A stretch of 39,678 nucleotides of DNA from Clostridia bacterium (GCA_017430965.1 JAFRLX010000080.1:1-39678); one strand, 5' to 3'; positions 25,471 through 34,945 are shown, counted from the stretch's first letter. A program made the numbers and translations. The notes: a model not told the origin generated them from the letters alone.

Positions 25471-26472
25471 TCAATGCCATCCGGGATCATGTCCCTCACT
25501 AATCAATTTTGCCTCTAAATATTGGTCATATGCCACATTACTCCAAGGTCCGAAATAGTATTTTCCACCTTTAATGCAATAGGTTCTAACCCTTGCCATA
25601 ACGACATCATCCCCATAGCCGGAACCGAGAAACATAAGAGATGTCTTTCCGGAGCCCTTGACCGCCTTGGTTAAAAACCAATCTTGCGACACACCGGTGT
25701 ACCAACCATCAGGCATGCCAAATTGAAGTTGATAGCCTGCCACGTTTCCACTTGCCTTTGTCCACTTCACATAATGATACCAAATCGGAGGTGAAACATT
25801 CGCATTTTTCGTAATACTGGTTAAGCTGACCGCACGCACTGCGGGCGGGGTAGTCATACCTTTCACCGCAGCAAATGCCCCGTAATAAACTTGACCAAAC
25901 GATTTTGTGTACGCACATACTCTAAAATGGTATGTAGTAAAACTGTTGAGATTTTTCGCCACAATCATGTTTGTTTGAACATTGCGGTAAAACATCCACC
26001 TTTTATATTTAACATTGTAGTATTGTACGGTATAGCCGCTCGCTTCAGTCTGTGCTTTCCAAACCAACTTCATTGCATTCGGCGAAGCAACTGCGATGCG
26101 CAACCCGCTTGCAGTTCTCGGTCTTATTGTAAAATAGCGCGTAGCACTTCCTTTATAGTCGCCTTGAAAAACTACCTTCACGGCGTATTTTCCCGGTGCT
26201 GTTCTGCCTGCAGAATAATACAGTTCATAATCAACCCCTTCAATTAAAAGGTTTCCTGTGCTATCTTCTGCCATTACAGCCGGTGTGCATTGTTTCCCAC
26301 TGTATACAAACTTAGTCTGCGCCAGTGTCACGCTTTTAACTTTTTTTACAGCTCTTACCGAATAGGCAGCTTGTTTATGAAAAACAGCTGCACTTGTCAC
26401 ATTCAAAGAAACTGCAAATGAAGTTACCAACATTGTAACTGATAATAGAATAGCTATTATTCGAGTTTTCAT
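25471..26472 (-). CDS. Secreted fibronectin type III-like protein
   Basis: A 333-aa exported protein. Signal peptide to about residue 28 (MKTRIIAILLSVTMLVTSFAV, cleavage after a TSA-A-like site). Next is an Ig-like segment (about 45-115; KQCTPAVMAED...GVDYELYYSAGRTAPGKY), then one clear Fn3 domain (about 118-215; MKLVWKAQTEASGYTVQYY, TYHFRVCAY) and a second, looser Fn3-like copy with a Trp-rich end. No enzymatic domain is seen; a cell-surface or binding role is likely. AGGAG lies 7 nt before the ATG. Decayed sequence near 35770-35880 resembles the tail of a similar Fn3 protein. Confidence 0.75.
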   Translation of the reverse strand: MKTRIIAILLSVTMLVTSFAVSLNVTSAAVFHKQAAYSVRAVKKVKSVTLAQTKFVYSGKQCTPAVMAEDSTGNLLIEGVDYELYYSAGRTAPGKYAVKVVFQGDYKGSATRYFTIRPRTASGLRIAVASPNAMKLVWKAQTEASGYTVQYYNVKYKRWMFYRNVQTNMIVAKNLNSFTTYHFRVCAYTKSFGQVYYGAFAAVKGMTTPPAVRAVSLTSITKNANVSPPIWYHYVKWTKASGNVAGYQLQFGMPDGWYTGVSQDWFLTKAVKGSGKTSLMFLGSGYGDDVVMARVRTYCIKGGKYYFGPWSNVAYDQYLEAKLISEGHDPGWH

Positions 26473-26658
26473 CTTTATTCTCCTGTCTCATTCATATTCG
26501 GTGCTTATCCTCATTTTAACACTAATATTGTGGCGAGTTCATGTATGATGCCGGGTATTTTTTCGGCACCTTTTGCAAGTAAAAAGACAATGGCAGCTCG
26601 CCAGCCCTTTAAGCAAAAAAGTTAAATCCTAACCGGTTTTCGGCTGCCTCGCTTTTTG

Positions 26659-27033
26659 CTATGCTTTCCACAACGAATGCAAATTGCAGTAGGCGTAAAC
26701 AGCTTCTACCTCATCGCCATCACACATAGAAAAACAGACCTGCGGCGCATCGCCCGGTTGCAGTGCCTTGCGCTGATTGCCAAACTTGGTTTTCAGGGAA
26801 ATCCACTCAATGTAATGCTCCGGCAGCATAGGATGGTCCACGGAGCCGACACGCACCTTCACTTTATTTCCCTCTACCTGATACACAGGCACGTGTTTTT
26901 CCACAGCAGCATCTGTTGTGCCGGGGATAATTTCCCGCATCGGTTCACCGCAGCAGATAATCGGCACACCTGTGCCTTTGACAATCGCAACAATTTGCCC
27001 GCAATGTGCGCAGCGATAAAACTTCATCTCCAT
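26659..27033 (-). CDS. dfx: Desulfoferrodoxin / superoxide reductase
   Basis: A 124-aa two-iron superoxide reductase that reduces superoxide to hydrogen peroxide without making oxygen, typical for anaerobes. The N-terminal rubredoxin-like Fe site is C8xxC11...C27C28 (FYRCAHCGQ, ICCGEPM). The catalytic Fe site is given by EKHVP, VDHPMLPEHYIEW and YCNLHSLWK (the equatorial His residues and axial Cys). A GGAGGG site precedes the start. It stands alone. Confidence 0.92.
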   Translation of the reverse strand: MEMKFYRCAHCGQIVAIVKGTGVPIICCGEPMREIIPGTTDAAVEKHVPVYQVEGNKVKVRVGSVDHPMLPEHYIEWISLKTKFGNQRKALQPGDAPQVCFSMCDGDEVEAVYAYCNLHSLWKA

Positions 27034-27090
27034 ACTTTTCCCTCCTAAAATAATTTTTTATAATATAGTGTATTGCTTATTTACCATGCT

Positions 27091-27315
27091 TTATTTTTCA
27101 TCCGGTTGTTCCGGTGTTTGCGGATTTACCGCTTCGCCGGCTTCCGCCTCAGCTGCCTCTTTTTTCGGCGCTTCATCCTCCGATGTCTGCGCTGCTTCAA
27201 GCTCCGGTGATTCCGCTTCCGCTGCTTCTGTCTCCGGCACCGGTGCTGCCTTCGCGACGGCGCGCACTTTCTTAACGGTTTTAATGGTGTAAGTCACTCC
27301 CCACTTTCGGAACAA
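27091..27315 (-). CDS. Possible small Ala/Glu-rich protein
   Basis: An open frame of 74 codons beginning at TTG, with a short basic head (YTIKTVKKVRAVAKAAP) and a long Ala/Glu/Pro-rich acidic tail. No convincing ribosome binding site is seen and the start is uncertain. Low-complexity tails of this type do occur in real small proteins, but the frame may be chance. Listed with low confidence. Confidence 0.35.
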   Translation of the reverse strand: MFRKWGVTYTIKTVKKVRAVAKAAPVPETEAAEAESPELEAAQTSEDEAPKKEAAEAEAGEAVNPQTPEQPDEK

Positions 27316-27687
27316 GCTGAAAAATAAGCCGGTTCATTTCTACATTTTATTATAACATATTTACCATAGTCCTTACAACCGTTTTTCGCATCGCGCCGAA
27401 ACCGCTTCATTATCCTGCAACCCTCTAAGAAAATGAAACAAAAAACCGCCGGTCCAATACAGAATTGAACCGGCAGTTTATTTTTTTGTGTCTACTAACT
27501 ATTGACTATTTCATAAATTCGGCGATTTTTAATGCTTTTTCCGATTGCTTCTCAATACAGAATGCTCTAATGCAACTGAAGAATAAAACAATTATATAAA
27601 AATAAGGAATTGTCGCGTGGTTTCAGCCGCTTTTTCGACAGTCTGAAAATTTGCGCTTGCAAACGGTGTCTTTCGATTTAATCGTCA
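27316..27687. other. Intergenic region with one terminator
   Basis: No gene seen. It contains the hairpin at 27444-27478 and otherwise AT-rich sequence downstream of the HAD gene. Confidence 0.55.
27444..27478. terminator. Bidirectional terminator downstream of HAD-IB gene
   Basis: A 15-bp stem with two mismatches (27444-27458 with 27464-27478, 5-nt loop). Runs of T follow on both strands (TATTTTTTTG on plus). Confidence 0.8.
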
Positions 27688-28317
27688 TTATTCCAGGTGA
27701 ACGCTCCAGCCGGTATCAATCATTTTCTTAACTTCTTCGACTGTTTCTTTATCCATTTCGGGCCAATCGTTCAATTTACTTGCAGAGTCGGTTACCAAAT
27801 AGGCTTTTTCCGCACACAATGCAAGCGGCGTATCGGAAAGGGAATCGGAGTAAAAATTATCAATCTTCGGAAAACCTTTATCGAAAATATACCGGGCTTT
27901 TTCTTTTGCATACATCAGGTTGTGAACAAACACGCCGCTCTCGCGGTCAAATTCCGTTGCCACATAATTGATTTCCAACCGCTTGGCTATGGGCGCAATA
28001 ATGCAGGAGGGAGAAGCGCTGATAATCAGGTCATCCGGCTTTTTCTGCGCCAAATACCAGGCGGAAATCTTGCCTTCATTTTTATCCCAATAGCGCTCAA
28101 TCTGTGTGTCAAAATCATCCACCTCAGTCAAGTAGCTGAAAAGCTTGCGCTGGAATTTGTAGTTTGGTAATTTACCCTTTTTTACCAGAATATAGGCTTT
28201 GATTGTCGGGAATAAATGCGTAAAAATCAATTTCGGGTGGCGCTTCATACACCAAAAAGCAAAATCCACCGTACAGTCTGTGTAATAAATGGTGCAGTCA
28301 AAATCATATACATTCAT
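27688..28317 (-). CDS. HAD-IB family phosphatase (SerB-like)
   Basis: 209 aa from the ATG at 28317, chosen because AGGAGAG lies 6 nt upstream. Motif I is YDFDCT (Asp5, Asp7), motif II is a Ser in LIISASP, and the acidic motif is YSDSLSDTPLAL. HAD-IB enzymes are small phosphatases related to phosphoserine phosphatase; the substrate cannot be told. It lies downstream of the esterase and NRPS genes in the same direction, 130 nt after the esterase. A decayed copy of the same gene lies at 33486-33736 upstream of the STAS gene, so the NRPS operon is flanked by two HAD copies. Confidence 0.85.
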   Translation of the reverse strand: MNVYDFDCTIYYTDCTVDFAFWCMKRHPKLIFTHLFPTIKAYILVKKGKLPNYKFQRKLFSYLTEVDDFDTQIERYWDKNEGKISAWYLAQKKPDDLIISASPSCIIAPIAKRLEINYVATEFDRESGVFVHNLMYAKEKARYIFDKGFPKIDNFYSDSLSDTPLALCAEKAYLVTDSASKLNDWPEMDKETVEEVKKMIDTGWSVHLE

Positions 28318-28447
28318 GCACATCTCTCCTTGCTGAAATATTGCTGCGCAAAAGCACCTGTCGCGCAGCAATTTTAAATAACAAAAACGGGGTCTATTCC
28401 GAGTCGATGTTGTCTATTTTCGAAAAACCCTTATCGATTAATTTTTT

Positions 28448-30130
28448 CTATTTCTTTGAAGCCTTAAAAAGCAACACAGCTGCCGTAGCAGCGGATGCGG
28501 CGGTTCCCAGCGCAACTGCGAGTGTTTTGCGCACAAAGGGAACATTATAATCCAGTGTTGAATAAGAAGGATTAATCTTGTAGCGCAATATTGGATTGAG
28601 CAGTTCGCGCTGTGCTTTAAGAGGGTCGCTTTCTATGTGAGGCGACAGGCTGATGATTGCGGTCATTCTGCGCTTTTCATCATACGCCGGCCAAACCAAC
28701 CCGGGTATGGAAGGGTCACCCGTGCGCGCAAAGTTCGCCCACATGTCGCCGACCGTTTTTGTCAGTGCGGCATCGGCAGGCTTGCCGGTATAAATTGTCT
28801 GATCCGGATTTTGGAACACGTAGGCAAGCTCTACCGCATGGCATGCACCGCGAAAGCGGACGGAAGACGGCTCAGTCCAATAGTACATATAGACTTTGCC
28901 GCCGTTTCTTGTGTGCCCTTCCGCCTGCCTGATGGCAGGTAAGCGGAACTTGATTTCATTAAAAAACTCTGACAAGCGCCAAATTTCATGACCCTTCAAA
29001 AGGGACATGAATTTCTTGACACGCTTTCTGTCTGAGGGGCTGAGCAAGCGTATGTCGTTCTCAAACTTAACCGGAACACCGAAGAGGTACGGAATAATGC
29101 CGCCAAGTTCACCAATCCAATAGTTGCTCTCGTTTGCATTGGTGCCGATGAGCATATCGATGCCGACAGTCGAGCCGTCCATATACGGTGTGTAAGGGTC
29201 GAGAGGAATCAGCCTGCCGTCGCGCTGCGGAAAGTTGTTGTACTCATTCAGCTCTTCATTAAGCTTTTTAAGCTCATCCTCCGAGAGCGCCATCAGTTCA
29301 TCCATATCGCGTGCGCCCGATTCCTTAAGCAGGCGGTCGGTGAAATCCGCACAGTCTTCTTTTGCGTAGGTCAGTGCAACCGAGCCGCTTTCGGCAATCA
29401 CGCGCCGAAACAGTCCCTTTGCTTCATCTATAATCGGTAGCAGCGATACACTGCCGCCGCCCGCAGACTCGCCGAAAATGGTGACATTATCCGGGTCGCC
29501 GGAGAAACCGCTGATGTTTTGCTGTATCCACCTGAGCGCTTCAATCTGGTCGAGGATGCCGAGATTCGGCGCATCGGCAAAGTCCTCGCCGCCTGCAACA
29601 GCCGAAAAATCGACAAAGCCCATCAACCCCGTGCGGTAGCCCACAGTGACCAACACGATGTCGGGGTGGGCGGTCACGAAGTTCGTGCCGTCATACAGCG
29701 GGTCAGCGGTACCGCCCCAGCCGTAAGAGCCGCCGTGAAAGAATACCATGACCGGCTTTTTGTTGTCGGAACAGCTGCGGTTACACCAAATGTTTAAATA
29801 CAGGCAATCTTCCCCCTGCGGGTAATAAGACGCCTGTTCGGTGCGCCACTCGGTTTGAATCGGTGATTTGCCGTTATAGTACGCTTCATATATGCCGTCA
29901 TCCGGCTGCACCGGCAGTGGGCGTTTCCACCTGCGCTCTCCTGTGGGCGGCTGGGCAAAGGGAATGCCGAGGAAGATGTTTACATCTCCCCGGGCTTTCC
30001 CTGCAAAGGTACCGTTCACACACTTTGCGGCGGGCGCAGGGGCGCAGTCAGCCGGCAAAGGTCGGTTCTCGCCGTAGCGTGCTTTCAATATATCTTTGAT
30101 ATTTTGTTTTTTTACATTTTTTTGATGCAT
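28448..30130 (-). CDS. Type-B carboxylesterase with C-terminal membrane anchor
   Basis: A 560-aa alpha/beta-hydrolase of the carboxylesterase type B family. Oxyanion-hole HGG at 132-134, nucleophile elbow GESAGG with Ser222, and the QPPTGERRWKRP and EDCLYLNIW signatures. A hydrophobic segment near the end (about 532-552, followed by KASKK) is unusual for the family and suggests anchoring in the membrane. Its ATG overlaps the NRPS stop as TAATG, so it is translationally coupled to the NRPS. It may release or modify the NRPS product, since the NRPS has no thioesterase domain; that is inference. Confidence 0.85.
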   Translation of the reverse strand: MHQKNVKKQNIKDILKARYGENRPLPADCAPAPAAKCVNGTFAGKARGDVNIFLGIPFAQPPTGERRWKRPLPVQPDDGIYEAYYNGKSPIQTEWRTEQASYYPQGEDCLYLNIWCNRSCSDNKKPVMVFFHGGSYGWGGTADPLYDGTNFVTAHPDIVLVTVGYRTGLMGFVDFSAVAGGEDFADAPNLGILDQIEALRWIQQNISGFSGDPDNVTIFGESAGGGSVSLLPIIDEAKGLFRRVIAESGSVALTYAKEDCADFTDRLLKESGARDMDELMALSEDELKKLNEELNEYNNFPQRDGRLIPLDPYTPYMDGSTVGIDMLIGTNANESNYWIGELGGIIPYLFGVPVKFENDIRLLSPSDRKRVKKFMSLLKGHEIWRLSEFFNEIKFRLPAIRQAEGHTRNGGKVYMYYWTEPSSVRFRGACHAVELAYVFQNPDQTIYTGKPADAALTKTVGDMWANFARTGDPSIPGLVWPAYDEKRRMTAIISLSPHIESDPLKAQRELLNPILRYKINPSYSTLDYNVPFVRKTLAVALGTAASAATAAVLLFKASKK

Positions 30131-33117
30131 TATTTCTTCTTTCTGAAAATGGAGGCGAAAATGGAGAAGATGTTTTGTTTATCAGCGATTTTCTCTTTAA
30201 TTTCTCCGATAGTCACATCCGCTTGAGAATTATGTGTCACCATAGTTTGCGCAATCTTCACATAAATATCTTTAAATTTCTCAATGCTCTCTTCTTCATA
30301 TTGGCTTGCAGCAAAGTCAATCATTAACTGCAAACCGTCGGCACCGTCAAGCACCTCAATGTCGAGTATGGTTTGGGATGCCGCCTGATTTTGGCGCACA
30401 TCAATATTTTTGATGTCAAAGCCCTCAAGTCCGCCCATATCACGAATATCTTGCTGATAGAGCAGATAGGCTGATTCTTCACCAACATCGCCGTTAATTT
30501 CAACATACGGGTAACAACTGTGCTCAATGCCTTTTTGCACCTGCTCATGCACATCGGCAAAAACATTACGCAGTGTGTCATCATCATGAAAACGGATGCC
30601 TACCGGCAAATCGCGGAACAACAGACCGACGGAACTGAGCATATTCATATCTTCACGGCCGTTGTAAATCCATGACAGTTTAATATCGGGCGCTTCGTTA
30701 TAGACCGAGATGGCGAGCGCCGCTACGGTAATGAAAAATTCGTTGCGGCTAATCTTGTAGGCGCGTTCCACCGCTTTGAGCATCGGCTGTTCAATGCCGA
30801 GGTCACCGAAAATTTCACCCATCTCTTTGCCTTCGGATTCGTGGTCAGTCTTGGGCAGGCAGGACCATTCAATGTTATCATACCTGTCTTCAAAATACTT
30901 TTTGCTCACTTCGTAGAAATCGGTATTGACCGCTTCCTCACGCTGGCGAAGCATCAGGTAATAGTAGTCTTTTTCCATCTCCATACCCATATATGCTTTG
31001 CCGACATCACCGAGGAATACATTCAAAGAAGTACCGTCAAAGAGCGAGTGGTGCACATCAAAGAAAACATAGCCGGCTTTTTCGGTTTCAAACACACGGC
31101 AGCGGAACAGGTTGCCGCCGACAATTTTGAAGGGGTAAACCAGCGTATCTTTCACAAATTTCAGTTCAAACTCGGAGAGTTTTTCCACATGAATATCCGG
31201 CAGGTTTTCCGGCGCGTATTGCTGCACAAGTTCACCGTCTTTATTCCATGCAAAGGTGGTCAACAGGGCAGGGTGGTTGGCGATGGCTTTCTTTAACGCC
31301 TCCGCCAATTTATCCATTTCAAAAATATCGGTGCTGACCTGCATCATCGAGAAGAGGTTATACATCGTGGAGTTCGGCGAATAGAACTGGTAGTCTACCA
31401 TATATAACTGCTCGGTTGTGAGCGCATGCGGCTCTTTGAGCGCCTCATCGTTCTTTTCATCGGGGCTGACGCCGTCATCTTCCTCGAGCGCCTTTGCGTA
31501 GAGTTCGGCAATTTTAGCCGGCGTTCTGCCGCGGAATACCTCGGAGGCGTTCAACCCGGGCAGGTCGGCTTCCGTCACCAATTCAATGGAGTGCAGTGAG
31601 TCGCCGCCCATCTCATAAAAGTCGTCATTAATACCGACTTGAGAGAGTTTGAGCACTTTTTCCATCGCGTGGCAGATTTTTTCTTCCACCTCGTTGGTCG
31701 GGGCAACATAATCACTCATAAAGTCACTCGCATCCGGTTTGGGCAGTGCTTTTCTGTCAAGTTTGCCGTTTGGCTTGAGCGGAGCCTTATCAATCTTGAT
31801 ATAGTAAGCGGGAATCATGTAGTAGGGCAGGCGCTTCATCATTTCCTGGCGCATCTGCTCACTGTCAAATTCGACATCGTCAATATAGTAAGCGCACAGG
31901 TAACTCTTGCCTTCATCCTCAAAACCGCGTGCAGCAGCCCAGTCCACACCGAGAACCTGCTTGACCGCCGCCTCAATCTCGGCGGGTTCGATACGGTTAC
32001 CGTTAATCTTAATCATATCGCCGCTGCGCCCGAGAAGGACATAGTTGCCGTTTTCATCTTTCTTGGCAAGGTCACTGGTGTGATAAATGCCGTCAACAAA
32101 TGCTTTTTCGGTCTCTTCGGGCAGGTTGAGGTAGCCGCGCACATAGGGGTTTCTAAAGCACAGCTCGCCGGTCTCGCCGTCTGCAACTTCTTTACCGTCC
32201 TCACCGATAAGGTAGATTTCCGTTTCCACCTCGGGCTTACCGATAGGGCAAGTCTCATAGGCGCGGTCAATCGGGAATACGCCGACTGCAAAGCCGCTTT
32301 CGCTCGCTGCGTAAATGTTGATAAGATCAACATTTTTATTGTACAAATTGTTGGCAGGCTCACTGCCGACAAAGAGCATCCTGAGGAACGGACCTGTGTT
32401 GTCGCCCAGCATGCGGACATAGGAAGGCGTCAGGAAAGTAATCGTGATGCGCTTGGTGATAAAGAACTTTGCAAGCGCGCCGGTATTTTTGATGGTTGCA
32501 TAGGACACAACAAAAGTCTTTCCGCCGGGGATGCTCAGCGCTTTCAAAATCACGATAATCGAAGCAACGAAGTTTAACGGTGCGAGCAGCGCCAGGCGGT
32601 CGGAGCTGTCAAACGGTGTCTCGCCGTTGACCTTGATAGATTCAATAGCGCGGTCCAAGTTTCCGTATTCATGCAAAACGCCCTTGGGATTTCCTGTTGT
32701 ACCGGAGGTGTAAATGGCATAGGCGGCATCGTGCTCATCCGGCGTTTCAAAACCGGAGAGCGGCTCAATGCGCATAATTTCATCCCAGTTTTCAGCGGAA
32801 ATTTCCAGCTTACAGCCGCAGTCCGAGCGAATAAAGTTGATACGCTCGGGAGCATAGGTGTCCTCTACGAGTGCCCATGCAGCGCCGGCTTTCCAGATAC
32901 CGACCATCGCAATAATCGGCATCACGCCGCGCGGCAGGTTGATGAGCACAAAGTCCTCACGACCAATGCCGTTTTGCTTAAGATACGCGTAGATGCGGCC
33001 GCTCATATCGTCTAACTGAGTGTATGTAACGCCTTTGGAATGTGCTTCGTCAAACAAAATAGCCGCACCGGGATTCTCGGCGGTATATTGCTGTAACAGT
33101 TCAATAATTGTTTTCAT
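30130..33117 (-). CDS. Single-module non-ribosomal peptide synthetase, order A-T-C
   Basis: A 995-aa NRPS. Adenylation domain about 1-460: A3 YTSGTTGNPKG (136-146), A7 YHTSDL (345-350), A8 GRSGDMIKINGNRIEP (363-378), A10 PNGKLDRKA (449-457). Carrier domain about 470-545 with phosphopantetheine Ser507 in GGDSLHS. Condensation-like domain about 565-960 with HHSLFDG (689-695), so the HHxxxDG active site is intact. There is no thioesterase, reductase or epimerase. The C domain after the carrier suggests that the tethered amino acid is joined to a freestanding nucleophile or another carrier. Located 12 nt after the STAS gene and overlapping the esterase. No phosphopantetheinyl transferase is in the window. 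The A-domain specificity pocket was not assigned. Confidence 0.88.
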   Translation of the reverse strand: MKTIIELLQQYTAENPGAAILFDEAHSKGVTYTQLDDMSGRIYAYLKQNGIGREDFVLINLPRGVMPIIAMVGIWKAGAAWALVEDTYAPERINFIRSDCGCKLEISAENWDEIMRIEPLSGFETPDEHDAAYAIYTSGTTGNPKGVLHEYGNLDRAIESIKVNGETPFDSSDRLALLAPLNFVASIIVILKALSIPGGKTFVVSYATIKNTGALAKFFITKRITITFLTPSYVRMLGDNTGPFLRMLFVGSEPANNLYNKNVDLINIYAASESGFAVGVFPIDRAYETCPIGKPEVETEIYLIGEDGKEVADGETGELCFRNPYVRGYLNLPEETEKAFVDGIYHTSDLAKKDENGNYVLLGRSGDMIKINGNRIEPAEIEAAVKQVLGVDWAAARGFEDEGKSYLCAYYIDDVEFDSEQMRQEMMKRLPYYMIPAYYIKIDKAPLKPNGKLDRKALPKPDASDFMSDYVAPTNEVEEKICHAMEKVLKLSQVGINDDFYEMGGDSLHSIELVTEADLPGLNASEVFRGRTPAKIAELYAKALEEDDGVSPDEKNDEALKEPHALTTEQLYMVDYQFYSPNSTMYNLFSMMQVSTDIFEMDKLAEALKKAIANHPALLTTFAWNKDGELVQQYAPENLPDIHVEKLSEFELKFVKDTLVYPFKIVGGNLFRCRVFETEKAGYVFFDVHHSLFDGTSLNVFLGDVGKAYMGMEMEKDYYYLMLRQREEAVNTDFYEVSKKYFEDRYDNIEWSCLPKTDHESEGKEMGEIFGDLGIEQPMLKAVERAYKISRNEFFITVAALAISVYNEAPDIKLSWIYNGREDMNMLSSVGLLFRDLPVGIRFHDDDTLRNVFADVHEQVQKGIEHSCYPYVEINGDVGEESAYLLYQQDIRDMGGLEGFDIKNIDVRQNQAASQTILDIEVLDGADGLQLMIDFAASQYEEESIEKFKDIYVKIAQTMVTHNSQADVTIGEIKEKIADKQNIFSIFASIFRKKK

Positions 33118-33129
33118 ATTCTCTACCTC

Positions 33130-33429
33130 TTATTCTATCGTAAGGATGTCCGAAAAACCGGTAACCTCAAAAATTTCCATAACGCTTTCATTCACATTCA
33201 GAATCGTCATTTTACCTTGTTTGTTCATCTGCTTCTGTGCAGCCAGCAGCACTCTGAGCCCGGCAGAAGAAATGTAGTCGATATTCTTCATATCCAAGGT
33301 AAGATCGGTGACATCGTCGATGGATGCCTTGATTGCCTGCTCCAAATCCGGAGCGTTGCTCGAGTCAATTCTGCCCGAAAGCGCATAAAACGCTTTTTCG
33401 CCTTCGATGGTTTTTTTGATGTCTAACAT
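33130..33429 (-). CDS. STAS-domain anti-sigma factor antagonist
   Basis: A 99-aa protein of the SpoIIAA/RsbV class. The start at 33429 follows AGGAGA; an earlier ATG at 33471 lacks a site. The conserved loop DYISSAGLRVLL contains the Ser that partner kinases phosphorylate, and the N-terminal GRIDSSNAPDLEQ is typical. It is first in the STAS-NRPS-esterase operon. No anti-sigma kinase or sigma factor is adjacent. Why a STAS protein should open an NRPS operon is not known; it may set NRPS or esterase activity through protein partner switching. Confidence 0.85.
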   Translation of the reverse strand: MLDIKKTIEGEKAFYALSGRIDSSNAPDLEQAIKASIDDVTDLTLDMKNIDYISSAGLRVLLAAQKQMNKQGKMTILNVNESVMEIFEVTGFSDILTIE

Positions 33430-33485
33430 GTTTGATTCTCCTTTTTTAAAAATTTGCTCTTTTTTGAGCAAAATGTTGTTCCGTT

Positions 33486-33736
33486 TTATTTGCTGTATTC
33501 AGCCTTGCTCTCATGCTTGCCCGATAGCGCTCTGTTTGGATGTTGAAATCCTTCGCCTTGGTCAAATAGCCGAAAACCCTGCGCCGGATTTTCAGTGCGG
33601 CAGTTTCCCTCTTTTGCAGAGTAAAAAGCTCTCATTGTCGGAAATAAATGCGCAAAAAATGTTCGGTTCATGCCTTATGCACCAAAAGGCAAAATCAATC
33701 GTACAATTCATAGAATAGGTTGATGATATACATTCA
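33486..33736 (-). pseudogene. Decayed N-terminal copy of the HAD-IB phosphatase gene
   Basis: On the minus strand, translation in shifting frames gives NVY, then CTIDFAFWC, a damaged stretch, KRGKLP, and RRRVFGYLTKAKDF with IQTERY. These line up in order with CTVDFAFWC, KKGKLP, QRKLFSYLTEVDDF and TQIERY of the intact HAD protein encoded at 27688-28317. At least one deletion near the start, an in-frame stop and further frameshifts make it a pseudogene. Only the first ~85 codons are represented. Confidence 0.78.
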
Positions 33737-33801
33737 TTTGCTTTACTCCGAAGGGTTCTGCGGATGATGTATTCTATTATAACACATAATAATAAAATTT
33801 T

Positions 33802-34575
33802 CTAATGCTTTTCTTTCATCGGTGCTTGTGAAAACGGTCCGTGATAGCGGGGCTTGCCTTTTGTCAGCTTGCCGTATTCAACCGCCTCTTTCGGGCAAAG
33901 GTTGATACATGCCATACAGTGAGTGCATCGCTCTCCCCAAACCGGCTTTTTATCCTGCAGCGAAATGTTACCCAGCGGGCAAAGCTGCACACATTTTCCA
34001 CAGCCCACGCAGTCCTCGGTGGCACAAAATGCTTTCGCATGAATCATCAGTTTGTAATATGGTTTTAAGATAACGGGTGTTGAGCGGCTTTCCCAACTTT
34101 TCATGCCGGATGGCGGCAGTGCGCGACCGGCAAGCACGGCAGCTGCAACGGCATCAATAGCAGGCAGAGCCGCGGCAATCTTCGCCCGGTTTTCAGCCGG
34201 CGTGCCTATCTTAAAATACACGATGTAGTTCTGCGGCATATCAATTTTTGCCGTTCCGCAGTAAGAAAGGCCTTTTTCCAAAGCGAGTTTTTGACAGTAG
34301 TCGGGTGAAGCGCCCATACCGCTCGCACAGCTCATCACAAAATAGGCGCGACAACCCTCCGGAAAGCGGGAATGGCTCAGAAACTTCATAAAAACAAGCG
34401 GCGGGGCGGCAGCATACACCGGCGAGACAAAAATGTAGGTGCCGGTCTTTTTAAAGTGAACGCCTTTTTTTGCCCGCATAGCCGGAGCAGCATCAAACAC
34501 TTCATCACCAACCGCAGCGGCAATCCGCTCGGCGACAAAGCGGCTGTTCCCCGTACCGGAAAAGTAAACAATCAT
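33802..34575 (-). CDS. EFR1-type flavodoxin/ferredoxin protein
   Basis: A 257-aa electron carrier. An N-terminal flavodoxin-like domain (YFSGTGNSRFVAERI at the FMN phosphate loop) is fused to a C-terminal 2x[4Fe-4S] ferredoxin domain (CVGCGKCVQLCPLG and CTHCMACINLCPKE). EFR1-family proteins are widespread in anaerobic Firmicutes and move electrons to unknown partners. It is monocistronic or weakly linked to its neighbours. Confidence 0.9.
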   Translation of the reverse strand: MIVYFSGTGNSRFVAERIAAAVGDEVFDAAPAMRAKKGVHFKKTGTYIFVSPVYAAAPPLVFMKFLSHSRFPEGCRAYFVMSCASGMGASPDYCQKLALEKGLSYCGTAKIDMPQNYIVYFKIGTPAENRAKIAAALPAIDAVAAAVLAGRALPPSGMKSWESRSTPVILKPYYKLMIHAKAFCATEDCVGCGKCVQLCPLGNISLQDKKPVWGERCTHCMACINLCPKEAVEYGKLTKGKPRYHGPFSQAPMKEKH

Positions 34576-34945
34576 TCTTTTACCTGTTCTTTCTAAAAAG
34601 CATTTTTACACCGCGTTAGTCCTAAAAGCACGCGTTTCACACTCAAATGTTTTATAATAATAAAATATATGCGTGTGATTATAACTCATATATCATAGCA
34701 TTTCAGCGCAAAAAAATCAAGTGATACGCCGGCGCAAAAGCGTTATTTTCTTTTTTTGCAGCGGGCAGTTCCGCATATCTTCCCGCATAGGTTCAGCCAC
34801 CGTGTGCTTCCACAAAAAATACCTCGTTTTTTAAACCCGCAACGAGAACAGAGAGAAAAAATCGCTTTCAAAATCAGTGCAAAAAATTGACAATTTGCCA
34901 AATTATTGGTATGATAAATAAATCAAGAACAAAGAGGTGCAAAAA
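34576..34945. other. Divergent intergenic region
   Basis: Control region between the EFR1 gene (minus) and the DUF308 gene (plus). It holds the DUF308 promoter listed separately. No gene or RNA element was recognised in the rest. Confidence 0.5.
34887..34915 (+). promoter_or_regulatory. Near-consensus promoter of the DUF308 gene
   Basis: TTGACA (34887-34892) and TATGAT (34910-34915) with an ideal 17-nt spacer, 31 nt before the start codon. Confidence 0.75.

Noticed and set aside
31639-32577. 312-codon open frame on the plus strand
   Set aside because: It is fully antisense to the NRPS adenylation domain; its length follows from the codon bias of the NRPS gene, and no ribosome binding site or recognisable domain is present.
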